A stretch of DNA of 24,165 nucleotides from Chromatiaceae bacterium (GTDB lineage Bacteria > Pseudomonadota > Gammaproteobacteria > Chromatiales > Chromatiaceae): positions 1 to 24,165 of the forward strand of contig JAFGTZ010000369.1 of the NCBI GenBank assembly GCA_016938795.1, given 5' to 3'. A program made the position numbers and the translations under genes. Shown here in pieces: positions 10,312-18,525 of this stretch (positions are counted from its first letter, which is position 1; every line of letters begins with the position of its first letter). Below the pieces are notes generated by a model that did no database searches, was not told the DNA's origin, and was given only the letters and a program-made list of their open reading frames with translations.

Positions 10312-13300
10312 TCAGTAAAGATCTTGTAAACGATTGACGGTCGGGATGTCCAGTTGTTTGAGCGCGAGACAGGTGGCCTCGGCGCCGGCGATGGTGGTGG
10401 TATAACACACCTTGTGCTGAAGCGCGGCGCGACGAATCTCGGCCGAATCGGCAATGGCCTGCACGCCCTCAGTGGTGTTGACGATGAAGCTCACCTCGTT
10501 GTTCTTGATCATATCCACCACATGCGGGCGACCTTCGGCCACCTTGTTCACGCCCACGCACTCGATGCCCGCCGCGCGCACCGCCGCTGCCGTGCCATGG
10601 GTGGCGTAGAGTGTGAAGCCAAACTCCAGCAGCTCGCGCGCCACTCGAATGAGACGCCCCTTGTCGGCATCGCGCACGCTCAAGAGCGCCTTGCCGCCAC
10701 GGCGCGGCAAGAGCGAACCCGCGCCCTCCTGCGCCTTGGCATAGGCCTCGCCAAAGCTCTCGCCCACACCCATGACCTCGCCGGTGGACTTCATTTCAGG
10801 GCCGAGCACGGTATCCACGGCGGGGAACTTCACGAAGGGGAAGACCGCCTCCTTGACGAAATAATGCTTGGGCTTGACCTCGCGCCTGTAGCCTTGGGCC
10901 TCGAGCGAGCGCCCCGCCATGCAGCGCGCGGCGACCTTGGCAAGCGGTACGCCAATCGCCTTGGAGACGAAGGGCACGGTGCGCGAGGCGCGCGGATTGA
11001 CCTCCAGGATATAGATCTCCTCGTCCTTGACCGCGAACTGAGCGTTCATCAGTCCGACCACATTGAGCCCCCGCGCCATCTTGATCATCTGCTCGCGCAT
11101 CCGGTCCTGAATGGCGGGCGAGAGGGTGTAGGGCGGCAGCGAACAGGCCGAGTCGCCCGAGTGTACGCCGGCCTGCTCGATGTGCTCCATGATGCCGCCG
11201 ATGAGCACCTCCTCACCGTCGCAGATGGCATCCACATCGACCTCGATGGCATCGTCGAGAAAGCGATCAAGCAGCACTGGCGATTCGTTCGAGACCCGCA
11301 CCGCCTCGCGCATATAGCGCTGGAGTTCGTCCTCGTTATAGACGATCTCCATGGCCCGCCCGCCGAGCACATAGGAGGGGCGCACCACCAGCGGATAGCC
11401 GATGCTCGCGGCCTGGGCGACGGCCTCCTCCTCGCTGCGCGCGGTGGCGTTGGGCGGCTGGCGCAGCCCCAGCTCCTGAATCATGCGCTGGAAGCGCTCG
11501 CGGTCCTCGGCCAGGTCGATGCTATCGGGGGTGGTGCCGATGATGGGCACACCAGCGGCTTCGAGTGCGCGCGCTAGTTTCAACGGGGTCTGGCCGCCAT
11601 ACTGCACGATGACGCCCTTGGGCTTCTCCCTGGCGACGATTTCGAGCACGTCCTCAAGCGTCAGCGGCTCGAAGTAGAGCCGATCGGAGGTGTCGTAGTC
11701 GGTTGATACCGTCTCGGGGTTGCAGTTGACCATGATGGTCTCAAAGCCGTCCTCGCGCATGGCAAAGGCGGCATGGACGCAGCAATAATCAAACTCGATG
11801 CCCTGGCCGATACGGTTTGGACCGCCGCCAAGCACCATGATCTTGTCGCGATCAGTGGGGTCGGCCTCGCACTCTTCCTCATAGGTCGAATAGAGATAGG
11901 CCGTGGAGGCCGAGAACTCGGCCGCGCAGGTATCGACGCGCTTGTAGACCGGATGCACGCCCTGCTCCCAGCGGCGTTCGCGCACCTGCTGCTCGCTCGC
12001 GCCGGTCAGATAGGCCAGACGCCGGTCGGAAAAGCCCTGACGCTTGAGCGCACGCATGCGCTCGGGAGTCAGTCCGTCGAACCCAGCCGCGCGCACCTCG
12101 CGCGCGCTCGCGATCAGATCCTCGATCTCGGCGAGGAACCAGGGGTCGATGCGGGTCAGCTCGTGAATCTCATCGAGCGACATTCCCATGCGGAAGGCGT
12201 CGGCCACATAGAAGATGCGCTCGGCGCCGGCCTGACGCAGCTCCTGGCGCACGCGCTTCACGGCCTCCGGCCCTTCCTCGCCCACCACTTCCTCAAGACC
12301 GTATTTGTCGATTTCGAGCCCGCGCAGCGCCTTCTGGAAGGACTCCTGGAAGGTGCGCCCGATGGCCATGACTTCACCGACCGACTTCATCTGGGTGGTG
12401 AGACGCGCATCGGCCTGGGGGAACTTCTCGAAGGCGAAACGCGGGATCTTGGTGACCACATAGTCAATGGTCGGCTCGAAGGAGGCCGGGGTGGCGCCGC
12501 CGGTGATGTCGTTGCGCAGCTCATCGAGCGTGTAGCCCACCGCAAGCTTGGCCGCGACCTTGGCGATGGGGAAGCCGGTCGCCTTGGAAGCGAGCGCCGA
12601 GGAGCGCGACACGCGCGGATTCATCTCGATGACGATCATGCGCCCGTCGTCGGGGTTGATGGCGAACTGCACGTTCGAGCCGCCGGTATCCACCCCAATC
12701 TCGCGCAACACCGCAATGGAGGCGTTGCGCATGATCTGATATTCCTTATCGGTGAGCGTCTGCGCCGGGGCCACGGTGATGGAGTCGCCGGTGTGCACAC
12801 CCATGGGATCGAGATTCTCGATCGAGCAGATGATGATGCAGTTATCGGCGTGATCGCGCACCACCTCCATCTCGTACTCTTTCCAGCCGAGCACCGACTC
12901 CTCGATGAGGAGTTCCTTGGTTGGCGAGAGATCGAGCCCGCGCCGGCAAATCTCCTCGAACTCCTCCTGGTTGTAGGCAATGCCGCCGCCGCTGCCGCCC
13001 ATGGTGAAGGAGGGACGGATGATGGCCGGAAAGCCGATCGAGGCCTGCACCTGGATAGCCTCTTCAAGCGAATGCGCGATGGCCGAGCGCGGCATGTCGA
13101 GCCCGATCTTGCGCATCGCCTGGCGGAACAGATCGCGATCCTCGGCCTTGTCGATGGCCTCGCGCGAGGCGCCGATCAGCTCGACGCCATAGGCTTCGAG
13201 CACGCCCTCGCGCACCAGATCGAGCGCGCAGTTGAGCGCAGTCTGTCCGCCCATGGTGGGCAGCAGCGCATCGGGGCGCTCGCGCTCGATGATGGCCGCG

Positions 13301-13521
13301 AGCGCGCGCCAGGTCACCGGCTCGATATAGGTGGCGTCGGCCATCTCGGGGTCGGTCATGATGGTGGCCGGATTGGAGTTCACCAGGATGACCCGGTAGC
13401 CCTCCTCGCGCAGCGCCTTGCAGGCCTGGGCGCCGGAGTAGTCGAACTCGCACGCCTGCCCGATGACAATGGGGCCGGAGCCGATGATAAGAATGCTTTG
13501 GATGTCGGTACGCTTTGGCAT
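10312..13521 (-). CDS. carB: Carbamoyl-phosphate synthase large subunit (CarB)
   Basis: CarB uses ammonia from CarA, bicarbonate and two ATP to make carbamoyl phosphate, the shared precursor of pyrimidines and arginine. The protein is 1069 residues (E. coli 1073). It opens with the pre-ATP-grasp fold (SILIIGSGPIVIGQACEFDYSG), then has the first ATP-grasp unit, an oligomerisation region, a second pre-ATP-grasp/ATP-grasp unit (MVLGGGPNRIGQGIEFDY), and a C-terminal MGS allosteric domain in about the last 130 residues (FTLYATHGTA, then IVNTTEG). The open frame runs 118 codons further upstream into the carA gap, but only the ATG at 13521 (MPKRTDIQS) fits the family. No clear ribosome site precedes it. 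carA lies 151 bases upstream on the same strand; a strong terminator follows. Confidence 0.97.
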   Translation of the reverse strand: MPKRTDIQSILIIGSGPIVIGQACEFDYSGAQACKALREEGYRVILVNSNPATIMTDPEMADATYIEPVTWRALAAIIERERPDALLPTMGGQTALNCALDLVREGVLEAYGVELIGASREAIDKAEDRDLFRQAMRKIGLDMPRSAIAHSLEEAIQVQASIGFPAIIRPSFTMGGSGGGIAYNQEEFEEICRRGLDLSPTKELLIEESVLGWKEYEMEVVRDHADNCIIICSIENLDPMGVHTGDSITVAPAQTLTDKEYQIMRNASIAVLREIGVDTGGSNVQFAINPDDGRMIVIEMNPRVSRSSALASKATGFPIAKVAAKLAVGYTLDELRNDITGGATPASFEPTIDYVVTKIPRFAFEKFPQADARLTTQMKSVGEVMAIGRTFQESFQKALRGLEIDKYGLEEVVGEEGPEAVKRVRQELRQAGAERIFYVADAFRMGMSLDEIHELTRIDPWFLAEIEDLIASAREVRAAGFDGLTPERMRALKRQGFSDRRLAYLTGASEQQVRERRWEQGVHPVYKRVDTCAAEFSASTAYLYSTYEEECEADPTDRDKIMVLGGGPNRIGQGIEFDYCCVHAAFAMREDGFETIMVNCNPETVSTDYDTSDRLYFEPLTLEDVLEIVAREKPKGVIVQYGGQTPLKLARALEAAGVPIIGTTPDSIDLAEDRERFQRMIQELGLRQPPNATARSEEEAVAQAASIGYPLVVRPSYVLGGRAMEIVYNEDELQRYMREAVRVSNESPVLLDRFLDDAIEVDVDAICDGEEVLIGGIMEHIEQAGVHSGDSACSLPPYTLSPAIQDRMREQMIKMARGLNVVGLMNAQFAVKDEEIYILEVNPRASRTVPFVSKAIGVPLAKVAARCMAGRSLEAQGYRREVKPKHYFVKEAVFPFVKFPAVDTVLGPEMKSTGEVMGVGESFGEAYAKAQEGAGSLLPRRGGKALLSVRDADKGRLIRVARELLEFGFTLYATHGTAAAVRAAGIECVGVNKVAEGRPHVVDMIKNNEVSFIVNTTEGVQAIADSAEIRRAALQHKVCYTTTIAGAEATCLALKQLDIPTVNRLQDLY

Positions 13522-13672
13522 GCTTGGATGTCTTGCTCTGCTGGACGAGGCCCGGCGCGCGGCCGGGACTGCCTTCGGGAGAACGGATGCCGCCTGACTC
13601 GGGCCATTGCGGCCTCTGAGGCGCGGCACGCTTGGTCGCGCGACACCCGGCGGGGCCGCGCGCTCGCCTGCC
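13522..13672 (-). other. carA-carB intergenic spacer
   Basis: This 151-base GC-rich spacer separates carA from carB. It holds a 6-bp hairpin (CCCGGC 13551-13556 with GCCGGG 13562-13567, 5-base loop) without a U-tract. Extensions of carB reading frames cross it, but none looks like a protein. No clear promoter is seen, so carB is probably transcribed from the carA promoter. Confidence 0.4.
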
Positions 13673-14815
13673 TCAGCGCCGCTCGCGCATGGCCTCGACG
13701 AAGGGATCGAACACCGGCGCCACATCATGGGGGCCGGGGCTCGCCTCGGGGTGCCCCTGGAAACCGAAGGCCGGGCGCTCGCGATGACGGATGCCTTGCA
13801 GCGAGCCGTCGAAGAGCGAGCGATGGGTCGGCTCCAGACAGGCCGGCAGCGAGGCCTCATCGACCGCGAAGCCATGGTTCTGGCTGCTGATCATGACCAG
13901 GCCGGTGGCCAGATCCTGCACCGGGTGATTGGCCCCGTGATGGCCAAACTTCATCTTCAGAGTGCGCGCACCGCAGGCCAGCCCGAGCAGCTGATGCCCC
14001 AGACAGATGCCAAAGACGGGCAGGTCACGCTCAAGCAGCTCGCGAATGGCCGCGATGGCGTAGTCGCAGGGCTCAGGATCGCCAGGACCATTGGAGAGAA
14101 AGACGCCATCAGGCTTGAGTTCAAGCACCGCCTCGACCGAGGTGCGTGCGGGCACTACGGTGACCCGACAGCCCCGCTCGGCGAGCATGCGCAGGATATT
14201 GCGCTTGATGCCATAGTCGTAGGCAACCACATGCAGGGAGCGCTCAGCCTCGCCCGCCGCGTCCGGCGCGGGCAGACCGCCCTCCAGGGTCCAGACACCC
14301 TGGGTCCAGACATAGGGCTCGGGGGTCGTGGCCTCTTGCGCGAGGTCCATCCCCTTGAGCCCCGGGAAGCCGCGCGCGGCGGCCAGGGCTGCGGCCTCGT
14401 CGAGGCCCTCGCCGGCCTGAATGCAGCCGTTCTGAGCGCCTTTCTCGCGCAGGATGCGCGTCAGGCGGCGGGTGTCAATCTCGGCGATGCCCACCACGCC
14501 CTGACGGATCAGATAATCGTCGAGCTGCTCGCGCTGGCGGAAATTGCTCGCGCGGCGCGGCAGATCGCGAATGATGAGGCCGGCGGCCTGAATGCCTGCG
14601 GACTCCTCGTCCTCGGGATTCACGCCCACGTTGCCAATGTGCGGATAGGTCAGCGTCACCAGCTGACGCAGATAGGAGGGATCGGTCAGGATCTCCTGGT
14701 AGCCTGACATGGCGGTATTGAACACCACCTCGCCGACGCTGGAGCCGTCGGCGCCGATCGATGTTCCGCGGAAGACCGAGCCATCTTCCAGAACCAGAAC
14801 TGCGGGTTTTCTCAA
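13673..14815 (-). CDS. carA: Carbamoyl-phosphate synthase small subunit (CarA), TTG start
   Basis: CarA is the glutamine amidotransferase subunit that feeds ammonia to CarB. The protein is 380 residues (E. coli 382). The N-terminal small-subunit domain spans about 1-150 (SGYQEILTDPSY), and the class I amidotransferase domain carries the triad C271 (FGICLGHQ), H355 and E357 (GHPEASP). The start codon is TTG at 14815. I chose it because the reading aligns residue for residue with the E. coli N-terminus (LVLEDG) and GGAGA (14821-14825) lies five bases upstream. A TTG start could hold translation down. A good sigma70 promoter lies at 14940-14969, leaving a leader of roughly 115 bases. carB follows on the same strand. 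Confidence 0.96.
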   Translation of the reverse strand: MRKPAVLVLEDGSVFRGTSIGADGSSVGEVVFNTAMSGYQEILTDPSYLRQLVTLTYPHIGNVGVNPEDEESAGIQAAGLIIRDLPRRASNFRQREQLDDYLIRQGVVGIAEIDTRRLTRILREKGAQNGCIQAGEGLDEAAALAAARGFPGLKGMDLAQEATTPEPYVWTQGVWTLEGGLPAPDAAGEAERSLHVVAYDYGIKRNILRMLAERGCRVTVVPARTSVEAVLELKPDGVFLSNGPGDPEPCDYAIAAIRELLERDLPVFGICLGHQLLGLACGARTLKMKFGHHGANHPVQDLATGLVMISSQNHGFAVDEASLPACLEPTHRSLFDGSLQGIRHRERPAFGFQGHPEASPGPHDVAPVFDPFVEAMRERR

Positions 14816-14939
14816 GGGTATCTCCGAATCCGGGCGAGAATTGGGCAGCCACCGACCGGTCGCACCGACAAGCGGCGCGAACCTGTTGCTGTAAGCGTCG
14901 AGGTGGGACAGAGGCGGCGGCGATGCCCTGACCGGACGA

Positions 14940-14969
14940 ATTCTAAAAGAAGCGCCGCCACACTGTCAC
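14940..14969 (-). promoter_or_regulatory. Sigma70-type promoter for carAB
   Basis: On the minus strand GTGACA (14969-14964, five of six to TTGACA) and TAGAAT (14945-14940, five of six to TATAAT) are 18 bases apart. Transcription would start near 14933 and reach carA after about 115 bases. This is the best-matching promoter in the window. I see no leader peptide or clear attenuator in the leader. Confidence 0.65.
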
Positions 14970-15164
14970 GCGCGGGTCACCTCCGCAGATGCGCCGCGAG
15001 CGGCGGCGACTCGCCCAAGGCCCGCCCCGCGCGCGGCGCGGGCCAACGAACCAATGTGTGATCGCCCATGTGTAAGGCATATAGTCACAGCAACGCAGGG
15101 TCTCGCCGACATCGAAACGCGCAAGCGATCACCTTGACCCGACCTCCACATCGGCCAGCCACCT

Positions 15165-15177
15165 GTGCACGATGCAC
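15165..15177. promoter_or_regulatory. Inverted repeat, possible operator of the antitoxin-like gene
   Basis: GTGCA-CGA-TGCAC is a perfect 5-bp inverted repeat with a 3-base centre, 30 bases before the ATG of the antitoxin-like gene. Type II antitoxins commonly bind such repeats at their own promoters. The assignment rests on position only. Confidence 0.3.
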
Positions 15178-15207
15178 GTCCACACACCTAACCGGAGAAC
15201 AATCGTC

Positions 15208-15426
15208 ATGCAAGCCATCGAATTCGAGGCCCAACTCAAAGACGGGGTCATCCACCTGCCCAGGGCTTACCGACATTGGCGGGAAGACATACCCGTCAAG
15301 GTGATCGTGCTGGCGGACGAGGACGAGACACCCAGCCGCAAGGATATTAACCGTCACGCAGGCAAGATTGCCCTGCCTCAAGACCCGCTGGAATACCAGA
15401 CCGCCATACGGGATGAATGGACGTGA
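15208..15426 (+). CDS. Small antitoxin-like protein upstream of a PIN-toxin remnant
   Basis: A 72-residue protein beginning MQAIEFEAQLKDGVIHLP, with a beta-strand-rich N-terminal half (VKVIVLAD at about 30-37) and a polar C-terminal half ending in IRDEWT. I do not place it in a named family. Small proteins of this shape often stand before PIN-domain toxin genes, with the first half as a dimer/DNA-binding part and the second half wrapping the toxin. The start at 15208 has a ribosome site GGAGA (15194-15198). The stop overlaps the GTG start of the PIN remnant (GTGA, 15423-15426), the coupling expected in a toxin-antitoxin operon. With the toxin truncated, it would be an orphan antitoxin. Confidence 0.7.
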   Translation: MQAIEFEAQLKDGVIHLPRAYRHWREDIPVKVIVLADEDETPSRKDINRHAGKIALPQDPLEYQTAIRDEWT

Positions 15427-15536
15427 ACATCGTTCTGGATACCAACGCCGTCTTGTATCTGCTCGCGGGCCGACTCGCGCAAGACTTGCCACCGGCCGCG
15501 TATTGTATTTCCGTCATCACGGAAATGTTGTCCTAG
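15423..15536 (+). pseudogene. Truncated PIN-domain (VapC-like) toxin remnant
   Basis: From a GTG overlapping the antitoxin stop, 37 codons read VNIVLDTNAVLYLLAG and on to ISVITEMLS before a TAG. The LDTN motif carries the first catalytic aspartate of PIN ribonucleases, and ISVITE carries the acidic residue after the second strand. Full PIN toxins have about 125-140 residues, so around 100 are missing. Only 21 bases separate the stop from the end of trxC, so the rest of the gene is gone, not merely out of frame. The protein cannot form the full active site and is almost certainly inactive. Confidence 0.72.
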
Positions 15537-15557
15537 TTCTGCTCCGCCAACACAATG

Positions 15558-15998
15558 CTAACGGCCCAGCGACTGCCGCACCCAGGCGAGGATGCCGGCG
15601 GTATCCATGGCTCCGGCTTGACGGGCAAGCTCGGCCCCGCCACGGAAGAGGATGAGCGATGGAATGCTGCGAATGCCGAGCCGAGCCGCAAGCCCCTGCG
15701 CCTCCTCGGTATTGACCTTTGCCAGACGCAGGCGCGGCTCCAGCGCGGCGGCGGCAGCGGCGAAGGCCGGCGCCATCATGCGGCAGGGACCGCACCAGGG
15801 CGCCCAGAAATCGACCAGCAGAGGCAGCTCGTCGCGCGCCAGAACACGCGAGAAAGCGGCCTCGTCGAGCACCAGGGGCGCGCCCTTGAAGAGCGCCGCG
15901 CGACACTTGCCGCAACGCGCGCCATCGCCGAGACGCTCCCGGGGAAGACGGTTGACCGCGCCGCAGTCGGCGCACACCAGATGAACCGCATCGGACAT
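15558..15998 (-). CDS. trxC: Thioredoxin 2 (TrxC) with N-terminal zinc finger
   Basis: TrxC is a cytoplasmic disulfide reductase that in E. coli belongs to the oxidative-stress response. The protein is 146 residues (E. coli 139). The N-terminal zinc-binding unit has the pairs C9/C12 and C29/C32, which set TrxC apart from TrxA. The thioredoxin fold follows with active site WCGPC (68-72) and the cis-proline loop RSIPS. The start at 15998 has a strong ribosome site (AAGGAGT, 16005-16011). It is divergent from cnoX with 127 bases between the start codons and convergent with the PIN-toxin remnant. Confidence 0.94.
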   Translation of the reverse strand: MSDAVHLVCADCGAVNRLPRERLGDGARCGKCRAALFKGAPLVLDEAAFSRVLARDELPLLVDFWAPWCGPCRMMAPAFAAAAAALEPRLRLAKVNTEEAQGLAARLGIRSIPSLILFRGGAELARQAGAMDTAGILAWVRQSLGR

Positions 15999-16051
15999 GA
16001 CAACACTCCTTGGATCAAAACACTGGCGGCTACACAGGGGCCACGCACGCC

Positions 16052-16080
16052 TTGAATCGGGCCGCCGCCATGACTACCTT
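16052..16080 (+). promoter_or_regulatory. Possible promoter for cnoX
   Basis: TTGAAT (16052-16057) and TACCTT (16075-16080) are 17 bases apart, 45 bases before the cnoX start. The -35 match is fair and the -10 match weak. Confidence 0.33.
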
Positions 16081-16125
16081 GGCGCCTTAAGCGAAAAAAC
16101 CCAAGTTCAGGAGTGTAACCCGATC

Positions 16126-16989
16126 ATGGCCGATTCTCCCTTTGTGGTGACTGCCACCGCCGCGACCTTCCAGTCAGTCGTCATCGACGCCTCCTTCGAC
16201 CGCCCGGTGCTGGTCGATTTCTGGGCCGACTGGTGCGCGCCTTGCCGCATGCTGATGCCCGTGCTGGCGCGTCTGGCCGAGTCCTATGGGGGAACATTCA
16301 TTCTAGCCAAGGTCAACACCGAGGAAGAACAGGCGCTTGCCGCCCAGTTTGGCATCCGCAGCCTGCCTACGGTGCAGATTTTCAAGGATGGGCGCGCCAT
16401 TGATCAATTCATGGGCGCCCTGCCTGAAGCCCAGATCCGCGACTTTCTCGATCGGCACATCCCGCGCGCCTCGGACGGGCTCCTCGCCCAGGCCCAGGCG
16501 CTGATGAGCGCGGGCCAGGTGGAACAGGCCGCAGCCCTTATCGAGCGCGCGCGCGGCGAGGATCCCGACAATACCCGCCTCGCCCTCGCTGAGGTGCAGC
16601 TCCTCATGGCGCGTGGCGAGCATGCCGCCGCCAACGTCGCCATCGAGCGCCTGCCACTTGAGATTGCCCACGACCCTGAGGTCAACCTCCTGCGCGGACA
16701 GCTGCTCTTTGCCACCACGGTTGAGGACGCCCCGGACGAGGCCAGCCTGCAAGCACGTCTCGACAGCGACCCGGGCGACGACCAGGCCCGCCACCAGCTC
16801 GCCGCTCGGCGCGTGCTGCGCGGCGATTACGAGGGCGCGCTCGAGCTGCTGTTCGATCTGATGAAGCGCAACCGCGCCTACGCAGACGACGCCGGACGCA
16901 AGGGCATGCTCGCCATCTTCGAACTGCTCGGCGGCCAGGGCGATCTAGTCGCCCACTATCGGGCCAAGATGATGAATGCGCTCTATTGA
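16126..16989 (+). CDS. cnoX: Thioredoxin-TPR co-chaperone CnoX (YbbN)
   Basis: A 287-residue chaperedoxin (E. coli CnoX/YbbN about 284). The thioredoxin domain is at about 1-110 and tetratricopeptide-like helices fill about 115-287. In E. coli CnoX protects clients from aggregation, notably under bleach stress, and hands them to GroEL/ES. Here the active-site motif is WCAPC (36-40) with both cysteines, while E. coli CnoX lacks the redox-active pair; this version may therefore reduce disulfides as well. The frame is open upstream, but the ATG at 16126 fits the family start; AGGAG (16109-16113) is a rather distant ribosome site. The stop lies in an exact 11-base tandem repeat. Divergent from trxC, convergent with tilS. 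Confidence 0.92.
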   Translation: MADSPFVVTATAATFQSVVIDASFDRPVLVDFWADWCAPCRMLMPVLARLAESYGGTFILAKVNTEEEQALAAQFGIRSLPTVQIFKDGRAIDQFMGALPEAQIRDFLDRHIPRASDGLLAQAQALMSAGQVEQAAALIERARGEDPDNTRLALAEVQLLMARGEHAAANVAIERLPLEIAHDPEVNLLRGQLLFATTVEDAPDEASLQARLDSDPGDDQARHQLAARRVLRGDYEGALELLFDLMKRNRAYADDAGRKGMLAIFELLGGQGDLVAHYRAKMMNALY

Positions 16990-17000
16990 CGCTCTATTGA
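16979..17000. repeat. Exact 11-base tandem duplication across the cnoX stop
   Basis: CGCTCTATTGA occurs twice in a row (16979-16989 and 16990-17000). The first copy ends with the TGA stop of cnoX. The second copy also builds half of the hairpin just after the stop. Confidence 0.85.
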
Positions 17001-17027
17001 GCGTTGCGGGATCCATCACAGCTGGAT
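16989..17027. terminator. Possible hairpins between convergent cnoX and tilS
   Basis: Two short hairpins lie in the 51-base gap: ACGCTC/GAGCGT (16989-16994 with 16999-17004, 4-base loop) and ATCCA/TGGAT (17011-17015 with 17023-17027). Neither has a U-tract. They may act weakly in both directions or not at all. Confidence 0.3.
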
Positions 17028-17040
17028 GGTTCGGTGGGGG

Positions 17041-18525
17041 TCAGCCCCGCGCGCCCAGCAGGGGGCGGGACAGCTGGGGCCAGTCGCCTTCCCAGGCGAA
17101 TCCGGACCACAGCAGCCGAAGCCCAGACCCAAGCTGGCAGTCCCGATCATGACAGAAGGCTACCCCGGCGATGGCGATGAGCCGCTCCTTATAAAGAATG
17201 AGCGGGAGATAGGGCCTGAGCCAGGCCGGAATGCCCGCCTCCTGAAACAGCCTTTTCAAGCCTTGCTGCGGTCGGTTTGGCTGCGTGCGGCAGAGGTGAC
17301 CGGCCTGACCGAAGCGCACCTGAAGCTCGATGATCCCCAGCGCCGCCCTGGACGGCGGCGCGCTGGCCACTGCCTGCCCCAGCATGAGGCGAGCCCCCGC
17401 TGAGTCGTCACCGGAACCTTGGCGCCACTCCAGCCGCCCAAACCCAGGCGGCAGCTCCAGAACACCCCGCGCCCCGGCAATGCGCCAGGACAGGGACGCG
17501 TTGCGCGATGGCAGCGGCGGCAAGGGACGCAAGGCCAGCAGCTCACCCCGATAGCGGCGCACCTCGCAGCCTTCCCAGACAACGCAGGGATTGGCATCGG
17601 GACGCGCGGCGGGCAAGTCATCCAGCAGCTGATCGAGACGCCGGCTGTCCGGTGGCCGAAACCCGCGCTCCAGCAACCAGTGGCGCACCACGGACTTGCG
17701 CAGCGGACGGTCGAGCGCCGCGAGCGCGGCGAGCGAGAGCGCGCCGGGCCGGGAGCCACGCAGGGTCTCGATGGCCCGGGCGGCGGACTGATCAAGCAGC
17801 CCGGACGCCTCGGCGCAATGCGCGGCACTGCGCGCCAGGGTGGTCGAGGCCGCTGGCCAACGCTCGCGCAGCAGGGGCAGCACTTGGTGGCGCAGAACGT
17901 TGCGATCGAATCCCAGATCGGCATTGCTCGGGTCTTCGATCCAGTGCAGCCCCTGGGCGCGCGCATAGTCGCGCAGCGCGGCCCGACTCAGCCCCAGTAG
18001 CGGGCGCGCCAGGCGTCCGCGCCCGAGCGGCGCCACGGCAGGCATGGCCGCAAGCCCGCGCACCCCACTGCCGCGCAGCAGGGCCAGGAGCAGCGTCTCG
18101 GCCTGATCATCCTCATGCTGGGCGCTGAGCAGCACCTCGTCGGGCGCGAGCAGCTCGGCAAAGGCGCCATAGCGACACTCGCGCGCCTGCGCCTCCAGGC
18201 TCGCGCCGGGGGGGCATCGCACTGTCAGACGCAGGAGGCGCAACGGCACGCCGAGCGCGGCGCAGCGGCGTTGGCAAAAGACGCCCCAGTCACGCGAGCG
18301 CGGATGGATGCCATGGTCAAGATGCACGGCAGCCAGGTCGGCGCCGAGCCGGGAGCGCGCCACAGCCAGGGCATGCAGCAACACGCAGGAGTCGAGCCCT
18401 CCGCTGAAGGCCACCCAGTAGCGCGCGGCGGGTGCTCGCTCGGAGAGCCAGCGCGCGAGCGCTGCCGGATCGAGTGTCCCGCCGCCGTGCGGCGCTTGGC
18501 TATTCCTTGTCCTTGAAGCGCCCAA
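17041..18525 (-). CDS. tilS: tRNA(Ile)-lysidine synthase (TilS), start uncertain
   Basis: TilS changes C34 of the CAU-anticodon tRNA-Ile to lysidine with ATP and lysine, so that it reads AUA as isoleucine. The PP-loop motif FSGGLDS is at 40-46 in this reading; the HLDHGIHP strand, the substrate-binding middle and the C-terminal domain (LKRLFQEAGIP to LPLILYKERLIAIAG) all fit. From the TTG at 18525 the protein is 494 residues (E. coli 432). E. coli TilS starts about 20 residues before the PP-loop, which here would fall near GTLDPAALARW, but no ATG, GTG or TTG exists there. TTG 18525 overlaps the accA end by 26 bases. AAGGA near the end of accA could serve a nearby non-standard start. Function is firm; the start is not. 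Confidence 0.9.
   Translation of the reverse strand: MGASRTRNSQAPHGGGTLDPAALARWLSERAPAARYWVAFSGGLDSCVLLHALAVARSRLGADLAAVHLDHGIHPRSRDWGVFCQRRCAALGVPLRLLRLTVRCPPGASLEAQARECRYGAFAELLAPDEVLLSAQHEDDQAETLLLALLRGSGVRGLAAMPAVAPLGRGRLARPLLGLSRAALRDYARAQGLHWIEDPSNADLGFDRNVLRHQVLPLLRERWPAASTTLARSAAHCAEASGLLDQSAARAIETLRGSRPGALSLAALAALDRPLRKSVVRHWLLERGFRPPDSRRLDQLLDDLPAARPDANPCVVWEGCEVRRYRGELLALRPLPPLPSRNASLSWRIAGARGVLELPPGFGRLEWRQGSGDDSAGARLMLGQAVASAPPSRAALGIIELQVRFGQAGHLCRTQPNRPQQGLKRLFQEAGIPAWLRPYLPLILYKERLIAIAGVAFCHDRDCQLGSGLRLLWSGFAWEGDWPQLSRPLLGARG

Larger units (their letters stand above)
14816..15207. other. 392-base intergenic region between carA and the antitoxin-like gene
   Basis: No gene is supported here. 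The carA-side half holds the carA leader (to about 14933) and promoter (14940-14969). The other half is GC-rich around 15000-15045 and then drops in GC; it has a possible plus-strand -10 box TATAGT at 15080-15085 without a good -35, and an inverted repeat at 15165-15177 just before the antitoxin-like gene. The short open frames here look random. Confidence 0.6.

Noticed and set aside
13522..13875. N-terminal extension of carB into the carA gene
   Set aside because: The extra 118 codons are Arg/Ser/Pro-rich, overlap the end of carA in another frame, and lie outside the family's length.
11773..13890. 705-codon plus-strand open frame opposite carB
   Set aside because: It lies fully antisense to a certain carB gene, and its protein has no recognisable domain. 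Such frames are expected opposite high-GC codon usage.
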